Positions 17,219 through 26,930 of a stretch of 64,000 nt of DNA are shown piece by piece. The translations under genes and the position numbers were made by a program. This stretch comes from Microbacterium oryzae. Its GTDB lineage: Bacteria > Actinomycetota > Actinomycetes > Actinomycetales > Microbacteriaceae. Within the stretch, counting starts at the first letter, position 1; every line of letters starts with the position of its first letter. A model generated the notes under the pieces. That model was not told where the DNA came from. It saw only the letters and a list, made by a program, of their open reading frames with translations, and ran no database searches. The stretch lies in NCBI RefSeq assembly GCF_030406385.1, contig NZ_JAUEPM010000004.1, positions 124,001 to 188,000 on the forward strand. Direction: 5' to 3'.

Positions 17219-17851
17219 GTGACGACACGGACGGCGTTCGGGTGGTCCCGCCTGGCGGCGGCCGCCCTGTGCCTCGTCGCGCTCGTGCATCGCCTGCTGT
17301 GGGGGCTGGGGTCGCAGACCATCGCGGGAGAGAACTTCCTCGCCTACCTCACCATCCAGTCCAACATCGCGTTCCTGGTTCTGGCCGCCATCGCGGGGGT
17401 GATCGCACTGCGGCGCGGGGAGGACCCGCCCTGGCTCACCACCGCGCGCGCCCTGGTGCTGAGCTGGACGATCACGGCGGGCCTCGCGTTCGGGCTGATC
17501 GTCTGGCAGGCGAGCATGCGCGGCATCGCCATGAGCGTGCCGTGGTCGGACGTCGTGCTGCACTTCGTGCTGCCGATCTGGACGATCCTCGCTTGGGTGT
17601 TCGGTCCCGGCCGGCGTGCGGCGTCGTGGCGCGTGGTGCCGTTCGTCCTGCTGTACCCGGTGCTCTGGGGCGCGTTCACGCTGTGGCGCGGCACCGTCGT
17701 CGGCTGGTACCCCTACTACTTCCTCGACCCGCGCCAGGTCTCGGGCCTCGGCGAGTTCTGGGGCTCGTGCGCGGTGGCGCTGGCGATCTTCGCCGCGGTC
17801 GCCTCCGGGCTCGTCCTGCTCAGCCGGGTGCGCACGACCGCCGGGAACTGA
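17219..17851 (+). CDS. Pr6Pr family membrane protein
   Basis: A 210-residue integral membrane protein with about six hydrophobic segments. Characteristic features are 'YLTIQSNIAFLVLAAIAGV' near residue 43 and a late 'GWYPYYFLDP' block, matching the Pr6Pr (FAR-17a/AIG1-like) family. The function of bacterial members is not established. It begins at a GTG 49 bases after the LysR stop and is convergent with the amine oxidase gene. Confidence 0.8.
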   Translation: MTTRTAFGWSRLAAAALCLVALVHRLLWGLGSQTIAGENFLAYLTIQSNIAFLVLAAIAGVIALRRGEDPPWLTTARALVLSWTITAGLAFGLIVWQASMRGIAMSVPWSDVVLHFVLPIWTILAWVFGPGRRAASWRVVPFVLLYPVLWGAFTLWRGTVVGWYPYYFLDPRQVSGLGEFWGSCAVALAIFAAVASGLVLLSRVRTTAGN

Positions 17852-17873
17852 GGCGTCCAGGCGCGCGCCGGCG

Positions 17874-19265
17874 TCACTCCCGGGCGAAGAACGCCAGCGA
17901 GGCGAGCGCCGCAGTCACCGCCTCGTCGTCGTCGAGCGCGGCGAACTCCGCCGCGGCGCCGCCGCCCACGAGCCCGACGAGCACCGGCTCACCCGTCACC
18001 GGCTCGAGGTTGAACCAGGTGCGGATGAGCGCATCGCCGCCCACGACGTGCCAGATCACGGCGTCGGTGGACCAGAAGCGCTCCTCGAAGCGCAGCCATG
18101 CCGTCTCGATGGTCCCCATCCCGAGCGCGGCGAGCGCCCCGCGATGCGCGGTCGGCAGCGCCGGAGCGAATTCGATGGACTCGCTCTGCAGCACTCCGAG
18201 CGGAACCGTGACGACGACGCGGTCGAACGACAGCGCCTCCCCCGTCGCGATGCGGAGGCTCACGCCGCGTTCGTCGTAGGCGATGCGGACGACCGGCGAC
18301 GACAGCGTGACCTGGATGTCGGTCAGCGGACTCTCGACGAGCCCGCTCAAGTCGCCCGCCGCGCCGACGAGCGTCTCGGGCGGGATGGCCGGAGGGAACC
18401 AGCTCGAGGCGGCGCCGGGATCGGCGCCGGTCGTCGCGGCGAGCCAGGCGAGGGAGGCCTCGAGCGCGGGGTCCTCGACGTCGGCGCCGGCCTCATCGAG
18501 CGCGTCGGCGAGAGACGAGTCAGCCGGCTGGTCGGCCGCACGGTCCGCTGCCTGCCGCACCGCGTCGAAGCCGGGCGCCGCCGTCTCGCCCGACTCGGAC
18601 CATCCGATCGCCGGCTCGAGATCGAGCTCCTCGACGCCCAGCAGGCGCAGGCGCCCGAGGAAGGCGGCGTCGTCCTCGCCGAGGGTCCATGCGCCCAGCT
18701 GCAGCGGGACCGGCCACGCGTCGTCGGGGACGGAGTGGATGCGGCCGCCGACGCGGTCGCGCGCCTCGAACACCGTGACGTCGAACCCCGCGTCCGCGAG
18801 GCTCCGCGCGACCGTCGCGCCGGCCGCGCCCGCGCCGATCACGGCCATCCGCTCGCCCTCGACCGCTCGGCCGAGCACCTCGGCCGCCGCGCGCGCGCCG
18901 GAGTCGTACGCGCCGAGCACCGAGCCCGGCCGGTCGGATGCGGTGGCCTCGCCGGCGAAGAAGACGCGGCCCTCGAGCGGGGCGGCGAGCGCGGCGCGCT
19001 GCTGCGGTGTCGCCCCGACCGGCACGAAGCTCACAGCCCCCCGGGAGAAGGGGTCGCTCGTCCATTCGCTGCGGAGCCACCGCTCGGGCCGCGGCAACGC
19101 GGGTGACGGCGTCGGCGTCATGGTCGTCGCGCTGGGGGTGGCCGTGGGCGTCGCGCTTCCGGTCGGCGAGGGGGATGGCCGCTGGCCGCCGGTGCACGAG
19201 GCGAGCAGCATCGCGGCGGCGCCCGTTCCGGCGCCGACGAGCAGGGTGCGGCGCGTGATCCTCAT
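17874..19265 (-). CDS. secreted flavin amine oxidase with apparently permuted domain order
   Basis: A 463-residue protein. Residues 1-24 form a signal peptide with a Tat-like 'TRRTLL' and lipobox 'LASC' (Cys24), followed by a Pro/Thr/Ser linker to about residue 60. The block normally found at the C terminus of amine oxidases comes next: 'SEWTSDPFSRGAVSF' (66-80), 'VFFAGEAT' (101-108) and 'GAYDSGARAAAEV' (118-130). Only then comes the Rossmann FAD motif 'AVIGAGAAGATVARSL' (141-156) with 'EARDRVGGRIHS' (167-178), which normally begins the protein. The C terminus stops in the substrate domain, just where the relocated block would usually follow. A polyamine or amino-acid oxidase role on the outer membrane face is inferred. 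Confidence 0.85.
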   Translation of the reverse strand: MRITRRTLLVGAGTGAAAMLLASCTGGQRPSPSPTGSATPTATPSATTMTPTPSPALPRPERWLRSEWTSDPFSRGAVSFVPVGATPQQRAALAAPLEGRVFFAGEATASDRPGSVLGAYDSGARAAAEVLGRAVEGERMAVIGAGAAGATVARSLADAGFDVTVFEARDRVGGRIHSVPDDAWPVPLQLGAWTLGEDDAAFLGRLRLLGVEELDLEPAIGWSESGETAAPGFDAVRQAADRAADQPADSSLADALDEAGADVEDPALEASLAWLAATTGADPGAASSWFPPAIPPETLVGAAGDLSGLVESPLTDIQVTLSSPVVRIAYDERGVSLRIATGEALSFDRVVVTVPLGVLQSESIEFAPALPTAHRGALAALGMGTIETAWLRFEERFWSTDAVIWHVVGGDALIRTWFNLEPVTGEPVLVGLVGGGAAAEFAALDDDEAVTAALASLAFFARE

Positions 19266-19311
19266 CGTGTGGCCAGACTATCCCGCGCCGTGCGGTTCGC
19301 CAGTGCCGCCC

Positions 19312-20325
19312 CTACTGGTTGCTGAACGCCGCGTCGAACGACGCCGCGGGCAGCTGCCACAGCAGCGAGCGGATGTAGCCGACGGCCTCGGCCGCACCGT
19401 GCAGGCGATCCATGCCCGCGTCCTCCCACTCGATGGAGATCGGGCCGTCGTAGCCGATCGACGCGAGCGCGCGGAACGCGTCCTCCCACGGGATGTCGCC
19501 GTGCCCGGTCGAGACGAAGTCCCAGCCGCGCCGCGGGTCGCCCCACGGCAGGTGCGAGCCGAGGATGCCCTGCCGGCCCGACGCGTGGCGGATCCGCGTG
19601 TCCTTGCAGTCCACGTGGTAGATCCGGTCGGCGAAGTCGGTGATGAACGAGACGGTGTCGATGCCCTGCCACGCCATGTGCGACGGGTCCCAGTTGAAGC
19701 CGAACGCGGGGCGCCGGTCGATGGCCTCGAGCGTGCGCACGCTGGTCCAGTGGTCGTACGCGATCTCCGACGGGTGCACCTCGTGGGCGAAGCGCACGCC
19801 CTCGTCGTCGAAGACGTCGAGGATGGGGTTCCACCGGTTCGCGAAATCCTCGTACCCGGCGTCGATGACCTCGGCCGGCACCGGCGGGAACATCGCCACG
19901 TACGGCCAGATCTTCGAGCCCGTGAAGCCCACGACGGTGTCGACGCCGAGCTTCCGCGCCACGCGCGCCGCGCGCTTCATGTCCTCTGCCGCACGCTGCC
20001 GCACGCCCTCCGCGTCGCCGTCGCCCCACACGTAGTCGCGCAGGATGGCCTGGTGGCGGAAGTCGATCGGGTCGTCGCACACGGCCTGGCCGGCGAGGTG
20101 GTTCGAGATCGCCCACACCTTCAGGCCGTACCTGTCGAGGATGTCCAGCCGCGACTGCACATAGGCGTCGTCCTCGTCGGCCCGCTGCAGGTCGAGGTGA
20201 TCGCCGGATGCGGCGATCTCGAGCCCGTCGTAGCCCCACTCGGCCGCGCGCTGGGCGAGCTCCTCGAATGGCATATCGGCCCACTGCCCCGTGAAGAGCG
20301 TGACGGGATGGCGTGCGTCGGTCAT
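19312..20325 (-). CDS. sugar phosphate isomerase/epimerase family TIM-barrel protein
   Basis: A 337-residue xylose-isomerase-like TIM barrel protein. Metal-site style residues include '[12 protein letters not shown]', '[14 protein letters not shown]' and 'YHVDCKD', typical of AP-endonuclease-2/sugar isomerase folds. It is visibly homologous along its whole length to the protein at 23475-24476, and both begin '[10 protein letters not shown]'. The gene lies 13 bases after a Gfo/Idh/MocA dehydrogenase in the same direction, a pairing common in catabolism of polyols and oxidised sugars. The substrate is unknown. Confidence 0.9.
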   Translation of the reverse strand: MTDARHPVTLFTGQWADMPFEELAQRAAEWGYDGLEIAASGDHLDLQRADEDDAYVQSRLDILDRYGLKVWAISNHLAGQAVCDDPIDFRHQAILRDYVWGDGDAEGVRQRAAEDMKRAARVARKLGVDTVVGFTGSKIWPYVAMFPPVPAEVIDAGYEDFANRWNPILDVFDDEGVRFAHEVHPSEIAYDHWTSVRTLEAIDRRPAFGFNWDPSHMAWQGIDTVSFITDFADRIYHVDCKDTRIRHASGRQGILGSHLPWGDPRRGWDFVSTGHGDIPWEDAFRALASIGYDGPISIEWEDAGMDRLHGAAEAVGYIRSLLWQLPAASFDAAFSNQ

Positions 20326-20338
20326 GGGTCCTCCTGGA

Positions 20339-21421
20339 TCAGGCGTCGAACGGCGTCGCGACCCACGCGCCGGAGCGCGCGGACTCCACGACCGCCTCGG
20401 TGAGCTGCGCGGCCCGCAGGCCGTCGCGGAAGGTGGGCAGCCCCTCGGGCTCGGCGCCCGTCGTGGCCGCGTATGCGTCGGAGACGAACGCGTTGAAGGC
20501 GTCCTGATAGCCCATGGGATGGCCCGAGGGCACCCGGCAGAGGCGGGCCGCGTCGGGCGCGAGGAGGCTCTCCTCGCGCGGCAGCAGCAGCGCGCCGTCG
20601 CGTCGTCCGATCCAGAGGTCCTCCGGACGCTCCTGCTCGAAGCGGTACGCGGCGTCGCCCGTGTGCACCTCGAGCGTCAGGCCGTTCTTTCGGCCGGCGG
20701 CCATCTGGGTGACGAGCGCCGTGCCGGGCGCCCCGCCGGAGAGCTGGAACAGCACGGCCGCGATGTCCTCGTTCTCGACCGGACGGCCATCCCGCTCGTC
20801 GTACACGGTCCGCGTGAGCGCGCACAGCCGCACGACCCGCTCCCCCGTGACGAACTCCAGCAGGTCGAACAGGTGCGAGCCGATGTCGGCGAACGCGCGC
20901 GACGCGCCCCCCGCCGCGCCCGCGCGCCAGTTGCCGTCCTCCTGCTCGAGCATCCAGTCCTGCAGGTAGGCGGCGTCGATCGAGAGCACGGCCTCGCCGC
21001 CGCGCGCGATGCGCGCCCGCGCCTCGCGCACCATCGGGTGATAGCGGTAGACGAAGGGCACAGCTCCCACGACGCCCGCCTCCGTCTGCGCATCGACGAG
21101 GCGTCGCGCGTCGGCCGAGGTGGTCGCGATCGGCTTCTCGCAGACGACGTGCTTGCCCGCCGCGAGGGCGGCCAGGGTCTGATCGGCGTGCTGAGCGTTC
21201 GGCGTGCACACGTGCACGACGTCGACCGCGGCGTCCGCGAGGAGCGCGTCGACTCCCGAGAACGCGTCCTCGACGTCCAGCTCCGCAGCGGCGCTGGAGG
21301 CGCGATCGGGTGACGACGAGGCGAGGCCGCGCAGGCGCGCGCCCGCCGCCCGTGCCGCTCGCGAGTGGACCCGAGCCATGAACCCGCCGCCGAGGAACCC
21401 CGCGCCGATGTCAGCGCTCAT
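20339..21421 (-). CDS. Gfo/Idh/MocA family oxidoreductase
   Basis: A 360-residue NAD(P)-dependent dehydrogenase. The N-terminal Rossmann motif is '[22 protein letters not shown]', and the catalytic 'CEKPIATT' motif with the family lysine is near residue 95. The C-terminal half has the Gfo/Idh beta-sheet domain. It oxidises a sugar or cyclitol hydroxyl. Its start overlaps the end of the next dehydrogenase gene upstream (21411-21421), placing it in a long - strand operon. Confidence 0.92.
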   Translation of the reverse strand: MSADIGAGFLGGGFMARVHSRAARAAGARLRGLASSSPDRASSAAAELDVEDAFSGVDALLADAAVDVVHVCTPNAQHADQTLAALAAGKHVVCEKPIATTSADARRLVDAQTEAGVVGAVPFVYRYHPMVREARARIARGGEAVLSIDAAYLQDWMLEQEDGNWRAGAAGGASRAFADIGSHLFDLLEFVTGERVVRLCALTRTVYDERDGRPVENEDIAAVLFQLSGGAPGTALVTQMAAGRKNGLTLEVHTGDAAYRFEQERPEDLWIGRRDGALLLPREESLLAPDAARLCRVPSGHPMGYQDAFNAFVSDAYAATTGAEPEGLPTFRDGLRAAQLTEAVVESARSGAWVATPFDA

Positions 21422-22526
21422 AGGGAGTCCAGTCCGCCGGGATGGGCTCCGGCCGCTCGATGCGGCTCGTGACGGCCACGCTCTCGCCGGTGGCGACGGA
21501 GGTGTCGATGGCGATCATCGTCTCGAGCACGTGCAGGCCGATGTCGCCGGTGGCGCGGTGCGGCTGCCCCGAGCGGATGCCGCGCACCATGTCGACGATG
21601 CCGAGACCGCGACCGCCGACGACGCCGTCGGTCGCGAGGTCCTCCCACACCGGCTCGGGCTGGGACACGGTCGGCGCGCGGAGGATGCGCAGCGGCCCCT
21701 CGAACATGTTCGGGTCGGGGATGGCGAGGGTGCCCTCGGTGCCCGTGATCTCGACCACGCCCATCCGCGTGAGCGCCGACTCCCAGCTGAAGATGCTGGA
21801 GCTGGTGCCGCCGGACTCGAATTCGAGGATGGCGTTGACGTGCGTCGGGACGCTCACGGGGAACTCCGCACCGATGCGCTCCCCGGCGCGGACGGTGCGC
21901 GTGGGCGTGCTCGTCAGACCGGCGGCGGATGCGCGCGCGACGGACCCGAAGACGTTCACGAGGGTGGTCAGGTAGTACGGGCCCATGTCGAAGACAGGTC
22001 CGGCGCCCGGAGCGAAGAAGAACTCCGGGTTCGGGTGCCAGCGATCGGGCCCGAGGCTCATCATGGCGGTCCAGGCGCCGATCGGGCGGCCGATCTCGCC
22101 GCGGGCGATCGCGCGCAGCGCGCTCTGCACTCCCTGCCCGAGGACGGTGTCGGGCGCGATGCCGACGCGCAGCCCCTTCTCGGCCGCGCGGGCGACGAGC
22201 TCCTGACCGGAGGCGTAGTCGACCGCGATCGGCTTCTCGCTCCACACGTGCTTGCCGGCCTCGACGGCCGCCAGCGACACCTGCGCGTGGACGGCCGGGA
22301 TCGTGAGGTTCACGACGAGCTCGACGTCGGGGTGTGCGAGCACCTGGTCGGGCGTTCCGGAGAACCCGACCTCGTGCTTCTGCGCCTGCGCGGCGGCGCG
22401 CACGGTGTCGATGTCGCCGACGGCGACCACGCGCACGTCGGGGAACTGCCCCAGGTGCTCGAGATACGTGTCGCTGATCATGCCCGCGCCGATGAAGCCG
22501 ACGCCGACGGGTTCTCGTTCGCTCAC
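21411..22526 (-). CDS. Gfo/Idh/MocA family oxidoreductase
   Basis: A 371-residue dehydrogenase with the Rossmann motif 'GVGFIGAGMISDTYLEHL' and 'SEKPIAVDYASGQ', which carries the catalytic Lys-Pro pair of the family. It is distinct in sequence from its neighbour, so the two probably act on different intermediates. It overlaps the downstream dehydrogenase by 11 bases and follows an isomerase gene by 34 bases. A multi-step sugar conversion is inferred; no substrate can be assigned. Confidence 0.92.
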   Translation of the reverse strand: MSEREPVGVGFIGAGMISDTYLEHLGQFPDVRVVAVGDIDTVRAAAQAQKHEVGFSGTPDQVLAHPDVELVVNLTIPAVHAQVSLAAVEAGKHVWSEKPIAVDYASGQELVARAAEKGLRVGIAPDTVLGQGVQSALRAIARGEIGRPIGAWTAMMSLGPDRWHPNPEFFFAPGAGPVFDMGPYYLTTLVNVFGSVARASAAGLTSTPTRTVRAGERIGAEFPVSVPTHVNAILEFESGGTSSSIFSWESALTRMGVVEITGTEGTLAIPDPNMFEGPLRILRAPTVSQPEPVWEDLATDGVVGGRGLGIVDMVRGIRSGQPHRATGDIGLHVLETMIAIDTSVATGESVAVTSRIERPEPIPADWTPYER

Positions 22527-22560
22527 AGGCCTGTCTCCTTCTGTCTGTTCCGGTGCGACG

Positions 22561-23322
22561 TCACGCGCCGAGCAGCGCCCGCGTGCCCGCGAGGCCCTGG
22601 GCGATGCCGTCGAAGATGTCGCCGCGGTACTCGTCGAACTCGACCACGAGCAGCTCCGTCTGCGGCGCCGCCTCGAGGACGGGCTGCCAGGCGATCGCGC
22701 CCTGGCCGGCGGGGAGCTGATCCTCGCGGTCCTTGCTCAGGGCCCCGTCGATCTCCGGCGCGTCCTTGATGTGCAGGAAGCGCACGCGCGAGCCGAGCGT
22801 CTCCAGGAGCGCGGGCACGTCGGCGCCGCCGACGGCCGCCCAGTACGCGTCGACCTCGAGGGCGACGTCGTCGGGCAGGGCCCCCGCGAGCACCTCGAGC
22901 GCGGTCTGGCCGTCGAAGCGGTTCTCGATCTCCCAGTTGTGGTTGTGGTAGCCGAACGACAGCCCGTAGCTGCGCGCCTTCTCCGCGTTCGCCGCCAGCT
23001 CGTCGGCGATGCGCAGCACCTCGTCGCGGCTGGTCCACCGCTCCGGCGCGATGAACGGGTCGATGAGGGTCGTCACGCCCAGCGCCTGGGCGGCTTCGAA
23101 CGCGCGCTCGGGCTCGCCGACGGACAGCGGCGCGTGGGCGGTGGGCGCGGCGAGCCCGTGGGCGGCAAGCGCGGCCTCCAGCTGCGGACGCCACTCGACG
23201 ATGTTGAACAGCTCGATCTGCGTGAAGCCGATCTCCGCCGCACGCGCGAGGGCGGCGTCGACATCCTGCGCCACGGCGTCGCGGATCGTGTACAGCTGCA
23301 GGGCGACGGTGGCGTCGGACAT
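22561..23322 (-). CDS. sugar phosphate isomerase/epimerase family protein
   Basis: A 253-residue, shorter TIM-barrel isomerase. The start at 23322 follows a GAAGAGAACGAAG purine run; the frame is open far upstream, but that part is the shadow of another gene. Family residues include 'GYHNHNWE' (metal His), 'EVDAYWAAVGG' and 'RFLHIKD'. It resembles hydroxypyruvate- or inosose-type isomerases more than its two longer neighbours do. It is the first gene of the operon covering 19.3-23.3 kb, behind a candidate operator at 23388. Confidence 0.88.
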   Translation of the reverse strand: MSDATVALQLYTIRDAVAQDVDAALARAAEIGFTQIELFNIVEWRPQLEAALAAHGLAAPTAHAPLSVGEPERAFEAAQALGVTTLIDPFIAPERWTSRDEVLRIADELAANAEKARSYGLSFGYHNHNWEIENRFDGQTALEVLAGALPDDVALEVDAYWAAVGGADVPALLETLGSRVRFLHIKDAPEIDGALSKDREDQLPAGQGAIAWQPVLEAAPQTELLVVEFDEYRGDIFDGIAQGLAGTRALLGA

Positions 23323-23387
23323 CTTCGTTCTCTTCTCTCGTCGGCGGCGGCGGACGATGCCGCGGATCGCGACGCTACCAGACTTCT

Positions 23388-23401
23388 GCTTTCTAGCAAG
23401 C
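23388..23401. promoter_or_regulatory. 14-base palindromic operator candidate
   Basis: GCTTTCTAGCAAGC is a palindrome with one mismatched pair, centred on CTAG. It lies 66 bases upstream of the isomerase gene start at 23322, in the only AT-richer patch of this gap. A ROK or LacI regulator is a possible binder. Confidence 0.45.
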
Positions 23402-23451
23402 AAAAGCTGCGCATTTCCCGCGGAATCGGCGCCGCCGCGTCGAGAGGGCGA

Positions 23452-23474
23452 CGGCCCCCTGCGCTGGGGGGCCG
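23452..23474 (-). terminator. hairpin ending the upstream isomerase transcript
   Basis: CGGCCCCC at 23452-23459 pairs with GGGGGCCG at 23467-23474, directly after the stop codon of the - strand isomerase gene. It separates the 23.5-25.7 kb gene pair from the 19.3-23.3 kb operon. Confidence 0.55.
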
Positions 23475-24476
23475 CTACTTCGTGGCGAAGGCGGCGTCGA
23501 AGGCCGCGTCGGGCGGGGTGATGGCGTTGAGCTTGCGAACGAACGCGAGCGCCTCGGGGGCGCCCTGGAGCCGGTTCATGCCGGCGTCCTCCCACTCCAC
23601 GCTCGTGGGTCCGTCGTAGCCGATGGCGTTCAGCGCCCGGAACAGCGGCTCCCACGGCACCGCACCGTGACCGGTCGAGACGAACGTCCACCCGCGCCGC
23701 GGGTTCGCCCACGGCAGGTGCGAGCCGAGCACCCCGTTCCGGCCATCCAGGTTCGTCACCGACTCCTTCACGTGCACGTGGAGGATGTGGTCGGCGAAAT
23801 CCAGCACGAACGCGACCGGGTCCAGCTGCTGCCACATGAAGTGCGACGGGTCGAAGTTGATGCCGAACCCCGGCCGGTGCCCGATCGCCTCCAGCGTCGC
23901 CTTCGCCGTCCAGTAGTCGTATGCGATCTCCGAGGGGTGGACCTCGAGCGCGAACCGCACCCCGACCTCCTCGAACACGTCGATGATCGGATCCCAGCGG
24001 TCGGCGAAGTCCCGGTAGCCGGCGGCGATCATCTCGTCGCTCGCGGGCGGGAACATCGCCACGTACTTCCAGATCGACGACCCCGTGAAGCCCGTCACCG
24101 TCCTCACCCCCAGCTTCGCCGCGAGCCGGGCCGTGTTCTTCAGCTCCTCCGCCGCCCGCCGCCGCACACCCTCCGGATCTCCGTCTCCCCACACCCGATC
24201 CGACAGGATGTCCCGATGCCGCTGATCGATCGGGTCATCGCACACCGCCTGCCCCTTCAGATGATTCGAGATCGTCCACACCTTCAGCCCGTGGTGCTCG
24301 AGGATGTCGAGCCGGTCCTGCACGTACGCGTCGTCATCCCACCGCCACGGGTCCAGATGATCCCCCCAGCACGCGATCTCCAGACCGTCGTACCCCCACT
24401 CCCCCGCAAGGCGGCACACCTCCTCAAACGGCAGATCAGCCCACTGACCCGTGAACAACGTCACCGGACGCGTCAT
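23475..24476 (-). CDS. sugar phosphate isomerase/epimerase family TIM-barrel protein
   Basis: A 333-residue paralogue of the 19312-20325 protein, with the same start block '[16 protein letters not shown]' and shared '[14 protein letters not shown]' and '[13 protein letters not shown]' metal-site regions. The start at 24476 overlaps the stop of the upstream dehydrogenase gene (ATGA), showing coupling. The upstream open frame is a shadow. The pairing with a Gfo/Idh dehydrogenase repeats the 19.3-21.4 kb arrangement, so one pair probably arose from the other by duplication, or both serve related sugars. Confidence 0.9.
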   Translation of the reverse strand: MTRPVTLFTGQWADLPFEEVCRLAGEWGYDGLEIACWGDHLDPWRWDDDAYVQDRLDILEHHGLKVWTISNHLKGQAVCDDPIDQRHRDILSDRVWGDGDPEGVRRRAAEELKNTARLAAKLGVRTVTGFTGSSIWKYVAMFPPASDEMIAAGYRDFADRWDPIIDVFEEVGVRFALEVHPSEIAYDYWTAKATLEAIGHRPGFGINFDPSHFMWQQLDPVAFVLDFADHILHVHVKESVTNLDGRNGVLGSHLPWANPRRGWTFVSTGHGAVPWEPLFRALNAIGYDGPTSVEWEDAGMNRLQGAPEALAFVRKLNAITPPDAAFDAAFATK

Positions 24477-25669
24477 CGCGAATCCCTCTCTCCTCCGGTG
24501 CTCATGGGCACCTCCATCCAGCGCGCCTCCGCCGACGCGCTCTCCTCGACCGCCGCCAGCACCCGCTGCACATGCAGTCCTTCCTCGAAGGAGGGCGCCG
24601 GGGTCGTCCCCGACGCGATGCCCTCGATGAGGTCCTTCACCTGATGCGAGAACGCGTGCTCGTAGCCGAGCATGTGACCGGCGGGCCACCATCCCTCGAG
24701 ATACGGATGGCCTGGCTCGGTGACGACGATCCGCGTGAATCCCTGCTCGGTCACGGGGGCATCGCGGTCGTAGACCCACAGGACGTTGAGGTCCTCCAGG
24801 TCGAAGGCGATGGCTCCGCGGTCGCCGGATAACTCGACCGACAGCGCGTTCTTGCGCCCGGTGGCGAAGCGTGTCGCTTCGAAGCCCGCCAGCGCGCCGC
24901 ACTCCAGCCGCGCGGTGAACATCGCCACGTCGTCGACCGTGACCGGCCCCATCTCCTCGCCGCCCACGCCCGCGATGCCGATGCGCTCGGTCTCGACCGG
25001 GCGCTCGGTCACGATCGTGTCGAGCACGCCCGTCACCCGCTCGATCCGCTGCCCCGTGAGGAACTGCACGAGGTCGACGGCGTGGCCACCGATGTCCCCA
25101 AGGGCTCCCGCGCCGGCCTTCTCCTTCTCGAGGCGCCACGACAGCGGCGCCCGCGGGTCGACGAGCCAGTCCTGCCGATACGCCGAGCGCACCTGCTGGA
25201 CACGCCCGATGCGGCCATCGGCGACGAGGTCTCGCGCGAGCGAGAGCGCCGGCACGCGCCGATAGGTGAACCCCAGCATCGCGACGATGCCGCGTTCCGC
25301 CGCGCTCCGCGCGGCCTCGGTCATCCGCTCGGCCTCGGCCACGGTGTTGGCGAGGGGCTTCTCGCACAGCACGTGCTTGCCGGCCTCGAGCGCGGCGATC
25401 GCGATCTCGGCGTGGGAGTGGCCGGGCGTGACGATGTCGACGACGTCGATGTCATCGCGTGCGATCACCTCGCGCCAGTCGCTCGCGGCCTCGCGCCATC
25501 CCCACGTCCTTGCCGCCTCCGCGACCGCGGTCGCGTCACGGCCGACGATCACCGACAGCTCGACGGCGCTCGGCAACGCGAAGACCCGCGGCGCCGTGCG
25601 CCAAGCCTGCGAGTGCGCGGCGCCCATGAAGCCGTGGCCGATCATGGCGACCCGCAGCGTCCTCGTCAT
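24473..25669 (-). CDS. Gfo/Idh/MocA family oxidoreductase
   Basis: A 398-residue dehydrogenase. It has the Rossmann motif '[15 protein letters not shown]', '[23 protein letters not shown]' with the catalytic Lys, and '[16 protein letters not shown]' in the substrate domain, typical of the family. It is translationally coupled to the downstream isomerase by an ATGA overlap. A strong hairpin separates it from the sugar-binding lipoprotein gene upstream, but all three run in the same direction and probably serve the same sugar. Confidence 0.92.
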   Translation of the reverse strand: MTRTLRVAMIGHGFMGAAHSQAWRTAPRVFALPSAVELSVIVGRDATAVAEAARTWGWREAASDWREVIARDDIDVVDIVTPGHSHAEIAIAALEAGKHVLCEKPLANTVAEAERMTEAARSAAERGIVAMLGFTYRRVPALSLARDLVADGRIGRVQQVRSAYRQDWLVDPRAPLSWRLEKEKAGAGALGDIGGHAVDLVQFLTGQRIERVTGVLDTIVTERPVETERIGIAGVGGEEMGPVTVDDVAMFTARLECGALAGFEATRFATGRKNALSVELSGDRGAIAFDLEDLNVLWVYDRDAPVTEQGFTRIVVTEPGHPYLEGWWPAGHMLGYEHAFSHQVKDLIEGIASGTTPAPSFEEGLHVQRVLAAVEESASAEARWMEVPMSTGGERDSR

Positions 25670-25712
25670 GTCTCACCCCTTCGTGCGACTCGGGCGCGAG
25701 GCCCGGCTGAAC

Positions 25713-25736
25713 GGGGGCGCCGCCGTCGGCGCCCCC
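25713..25736 (-). terminator. strong hairpin after sugar-binding protein gene
   Basis: Perfect 10-base arms (GGGGGCGCCG and CGGCGCCCCC) with a 4-base loop sit eight bases after the binding-protein stop. No T-run follows. It probably limits read-through into the dehydrogenase gene. Confidence 0.6.
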
Positions 25737-25743
25737 GCGTCGA

Positions 25744-26802
25744 TCAGGACTCGAACGCCAGATCGATGTAGTCGGCGACGTTGTCCTTCGTCACGACCGG
25801 CGCGTCGAGCACGATCCGGTACGGCACGCTGGGGGTGACGAGGTCGCTCATCGTCTTCTCCTGGGCGACGAGGCGCGCGAGCGCGATGCCATCCGCGGCC
25901 TGCGTCGAAGGGTAGATGACGGTCGCCTTGATGACGCTGTCGTCAGCCTCGATGCGGTCCATCATGTTGACGCTGCCGGCGCCGCCGACGAGGAAGAACT
26001 CGTCCCGCCCCGCGGCCTCGATGGCGGCCAGCACGCCGACCCCCTGGTCGTCGTCGTGGTTCCAGATGGCGTCGATCTCCGGGTTCGCCGACAGCAGCTG
26101 CGACGCGGCGGACTCGCCGCCCGCGACGGTGAAGTCGGCCGCCACGCGGGGGCCGACCTCGAGATCGCAGTCCTCGAGCGCGTCCGAGAAACCCTGCGAG
26201 CGGTCCTGGGTGAGCGGCAGCGAGTCGATGCCGGCGATCTCGGCGACGACGGCGTCGCTCTGCCCCTCCAGCTGCTCGCAGATGTACGTGCCGGCGCTCA
26301 CGCCCATGCCGTAGTTGTCGCCGAGGATGGTGGATCGCGAGGCGAACGTGCTGGAGAACTCGCGGTCGACGTTGATGACCGGGATCCCCGCCTCCATCGC
26401 CTGCAGGGCGACCTCGGTCAGCGCGGCGCCGTCGGTGGGGAGCAGGACGATGGCATCCACGTCCTCGTTGATGAACTGCTCGACGGCGGCGATCTGCTGG
26501 CTGGCGTCGTTCGTGCCCTCTGCCTGGCGCAGCTCGACGTCGTCGAAGCTCTCCGCCGCGGCCAGCGCACCGGAATTGATCGCCCCCAGCCAGCCGTGAT
26601 CGGCCTCGGGGCCCGACCATCCGATGACAACGGTGTCGCCTGAGGCCGCGTTCTCGTCGCTGGACGTCCCCTGCTCGGCGACGTTCTCCTCGGGAGTCGT
26701 CTCGCCGCCGTCGCTGGTGCAGCCGGCCAGCAGTCCGACCGCGACGAGGGCCGCAACGCCCGTCACCAGGGAACGAGCGCCGGGTCTACGCATTGTCCGC
26801 AT
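25744..26802 (-). CDS. sugar-binding lipoprotein (RbsB type)
   Basis: A 352-residue substrate-binding protein with a lipoprotein signal ('LLAGC', Cys28). It has the periplasmic binding protein type I fold seen in ribose, galactose and inositol binding proteins: 'VVIGWSGPEADHGWLGAINSG', 'INEDVDAIVLLPTDGAAL' and 'IWNHDDDQGVGVLAAIEAAG'. The start at 26802 follows a GGAGGAG site; an alternative ATG lies at 26793. It is divergent from its ATPase and permease genes, so one regulatory region serves all three. Confidence 0.92.
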   Translation of the reverse strand: MRTMRRPGARSLVTGVAALVAVGLLAGCTSDGGETTPEENVAEQGTSSDENAASGDTVVIGWSGPEADHGWLGAINSGALAAAESFDDVELRQAEGTNDASQQIAAVEQFINEDVDAIVLLPTDGAALTEVALQAMEAGIPVINVDREFSSTFASRSTILGDNYGMGVSAGTYICEQLEGQSDAVVAEIAGIDSLPLTQDRSQGFSDALEDCDLEVGPRVAADFTVAGGESAASQLLSANPEIDAIWNHDDDQGVGVLAAIEAAGRDEFFLVGGAGSVNMMDRIEADDSVIKATVIYPSTQAADGIALARLVAQEKTMSDLVTPSVPYRIVLDAPVVTKDNVADYIDLAFES

Positions 26803-26930
26803 GTCTCCTCCTTGAACGTGATGCAGATGCGCCAATGCGTCCCCACGCCGCAGCGCATCCGATTTCGGAGAAGGTGTCCACATTGACGAGGTCAAGCTAA
26901 CAGAAGCGGGCAAGGGGTGTACAGCTTTCG

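Noticed and set aside
14441..17563. 1040-codon open frame on the - strand
   Set aside because: It lies opposite the CoA-transferase, thiolase and LysR genes, all of which have intact catalytic or DNA-binding motifs. Its composition is shadow-like.
17874..19265. Ordinary frameshift or partial duplication explaining the odd amine oxidase
   Set aside because: The frame is open from signal peptide to stop, and each expected motif occurs once, so a permutation fits better than a broken or duplicated gene. Assembly error cannot be excluded from sequence alone.
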